A DNA stretch of 6,289 bases. Origin: Clostridiales bacterium. Its GTDB lineage: Bacteria > Bacillota_A > Clostridia > Oscillospirales > Oscillospiraceae. The position numbers and the translations under genes were made by a program. The stretch spans positions 1 to 6,289 of the forward strand of contig DXUR01000164.1 of NCBI GenBank assembly GCA_019417795.1, given 5' to 3'. Positions within the stretch are counted from its first letter, which is position 1; every line of letters begins with the position of its first letter. Under the pieces are notes generated by a model that made no database searches, had not been told where the DNA came from, and was given only the letters and a program-made list of their open reading frames with translations. Shown here in pieces: positions 5,421 to 6,289 of the stretch.

Positions 5421-5517
5421 TGGCGGGGGCATATGAGGATCGAACTCATCCAGGCGGCTGTTCGCCGTCCGCACCGGTTTTGAAGACCGGGAGGCACACC
5501 AGCACCTATCTGCTCCC
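5421..5517 (-). tRNA. selC: tRNA-Sec (anticodon TCA), selC
   Basis: A 97-nt selenocysteine tRNA including encoded CCA; it reads UGA in selenoprotein mRNAs. The diagnostic fold is visible: an 8-nt acceptor strand GGGAGCAG, a 6-bp D stem (AGGTGC with GTGCCT, two wobble pairs) with a 4-nt TGGT loop, the anticodon arm CCGGT-CTTCAAA-ACCGG with TCA in the loop, a long variable arm of 24 nt, the T arm ATGAG-TTCGATC-CTCAT, then the 3' acceptor ATGCCCCC, discriminator G and CCA. The 8+5 acceptor/T helix and the 6/4 D arm separate it from tRNA-Ser and from UGA suppressor tRNAs. Two acceptor positions do not pair (A4 with C, G8 with A). It lies 54 bp after selB on the same strand, fitting co-transcription. 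Confidence 0.95.
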
Positions 5518-5538
5518 ATGTTTTCTTCGATGCTGACC

Positions 5539-5568
5539 ACCGCCGAAGCGGAGCAACGCTCCGGCGGT
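5539..5568 (-). repeat. Hairpin in the selB-selC spacer
   Basis: Starting 3 nt after the selB stop: outer stem ACCGCC with GGCGGT (5563-5568 and 5539-5544), inner stem GGAGC-GTT-GCTCC (5550-5562) and a 5-nt bulge GCTTC. No T-run follows, so it is not an intrinsic terminator. It may protect the selB mRNA end or mark where the tRNA precursor is cut. Confidence 0.55.
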
Positions 5569-5571
5569 ATG

Positions 5572-6289
5572 TCAGTCATGAAATTTGAGCTTCAGGCGGC
5601 GGCAGTCGCCCTCTCGAACCGTGATCTGCCGTCGGTCGCAGGCTTCTAAAAACAGCAAAGCGTATTTCCGGGTGGTGTCGAAAGCGTCCCGGACCTCTGC
5701 CAGCGTGACAGCGCCGTGGTCAGCACACAGCGTCCGCAAGATATCCAGCCCCTTTTGGAACACCTCCCGGTGCCAGCACAGCTCCGGTGACAGCCGTACC
5801 AGCTCTCCGCCGGTGAGCAGGCTTTCCAGCACCTGACGAGCCTCCTCCCGGCGCTCCGGAGGAATACTGTCCAGCACCGCTTCGACGGTGTCCGGCTCCG
5901 GGCCACCCCGGAGGAAACGCTCCAACAGCGCGTCCCGGAGGGCGGTCTGCCGCTTGGTGAGCCGAATGGAAAACTCTGCCAGCGCCCAATGGTTTTCGGC
6001 GCGTTTCATCCGCCCCTCCGCCCGAAAAACCTCCAAAAGCGCATCGCCCTCAGCGGGAGTGATCTGCCGGAACAGCTTTTGCCGCAGCTCAGCGGCGGGC
6101 ATCCCGGCGTGAAGGGGGTGCTTTTGGTGGTAGGCGGACAGCAATTCCCGGCAGCGGTCCCAGAGAGCGTCCAACGCCGAGGCCGCCGCGTAGCGGCCAG
6201 GCAGCGGCTCCGCCAGCTTTCCCTGGTTCAGCAGGTCTGCCAGCAAGGATACAGCAGCACCAGTGTCCAGACCGGATCGCTCCGCTAAC
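5572..6289 (-). CDS. selB: Selenocysteine-specific elongation factor SelB, C-terminal part (5' end cut by window edge)
   Basis: GTPase-type translation factor that carries Sec-tRNA-Sec to the ribosome at UGA codons marked by a SECIS hairpin. Only the last 239 or so residues are in the window: the C-terminal winged-helix repeats that bind SECIS RNA. The visible signs are the wing-domain opening LAERSGLDTGAAVSLLADLL, the characteristic HPLHAGMPAAELRQKLF followed by acidic helices, and the last winged helix VTLAEVRDAFDTTRKYALLFLEACDRR with its basic end CRRLKLKF. The frame is open to the right edge. A TTG at 6246 could pass for a start, but the domain continues upstream of it, so the gene is simply truncated here. 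The full protein is usually about 630 residues, with the GTPase domains beyond the edge. The adjacent selC strongly supports the call. The gene ends in TGA, which must be read as stop here. Confidence 0.93.
   Translation of the reverse strand, partial: LAERSGLDTGAAVSLLADLLNQGKLAEPLPGRYAAASALDALWDRCRELLSAYHQKHPLHAGMPAAELRQKLFRQITPAEGDALLEVFRAEGRMKRAENHWALAEFSIRLTKRQTALRDALLERFLRGGPEPDTVEAVLDSIPPERREEARQVLESLLTGGELVRLSPELCWHREVFQKGLDILRTLCADHGAVTLAEVRDAFDTTRKYALLFLEACDRRQITVREGDCRRLKLKFHD

Noticed and set aside
5572..6246. SelB C-terminal domain as a complete 224-residue protein starting at TTG 6246
   Set aside because: The winged-helix sequence continues upstream of 6246 to the window edge, and no ribosome site precedes the TTG; the gene is truncated by the window.

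Overview
The window looks like chromosome from a GC-rich anaerobic Firmicute, probably a Clostridia/Oscillospiraceae-type gut bacterium. The reasons are a TGS-uridine kinase fusion protein of the kind common in Clostridia, a selenocysteine system with selB next to selC, strong AGGAG ribosome sites, sigma-A promoters and a compact layout. The genus is inference. No mobile element, CRISPR array or integrase is visible, and no gene-free gap exceeds 300 bases.

Layout, left to right. Positions 1-861 (minus) hold most of cysK (cysteine synthase), cut by the left edge. Its control region lies at 862-1039: a near-consensus promoter, an inverted repeat over the start point, and a leader of about 140 nt. 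The leader contains a 13-codon open reading frame with two adjacent Cys codons. Positions 1048-1103 hold tandem hairpins ending the next minus-strand gene, a 554-residue TGS/SAD-like/uridine-kinase fusion (1136-2800). A divergent promoter region (2801-3002) separates it from a TetR-family regulator (3003-3593, plus). A 186-base gap follows with a perfect 32-bp palindrome and an extended -10 promoter overlapped by a 13-bp palindrome. Then comes a Na+/proline symporter (putP-like, 3780-5309, plus). Two strong hairpins (5320-5351, 5384-5419) separate it from the convergent minus-strand pair: tRNA-Sec (selC, 5421-5517) and the C-terminal part of selB (5572-6289, cut by the right edge).

How the parts work together. 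SelB and tRNA-Sec form the UGA-recoding machinery, and selC appears to be transcribed behind selB. CysK makes cysteine from O-acetylserine and sulfide. PutP imports proline with Na+. The kinase and TetR protein have no obvious partner here.

The most interesting signal is the cysK leader. A well-placed ribosome site drives a peptide with the core Arg-Cys-Cys-Gln-Glu. Sequence spanning its stop codon can pair either with the peptide's own ribosome-site region or with the cysK ribosome site. The 287 visible CysK residues contain no cysteine. Together these suggest cysteine-sensing control by ribosome stalling, placed behind an operator-like promoter. The architecture is read directly from the sequence; the mechanism is inference.
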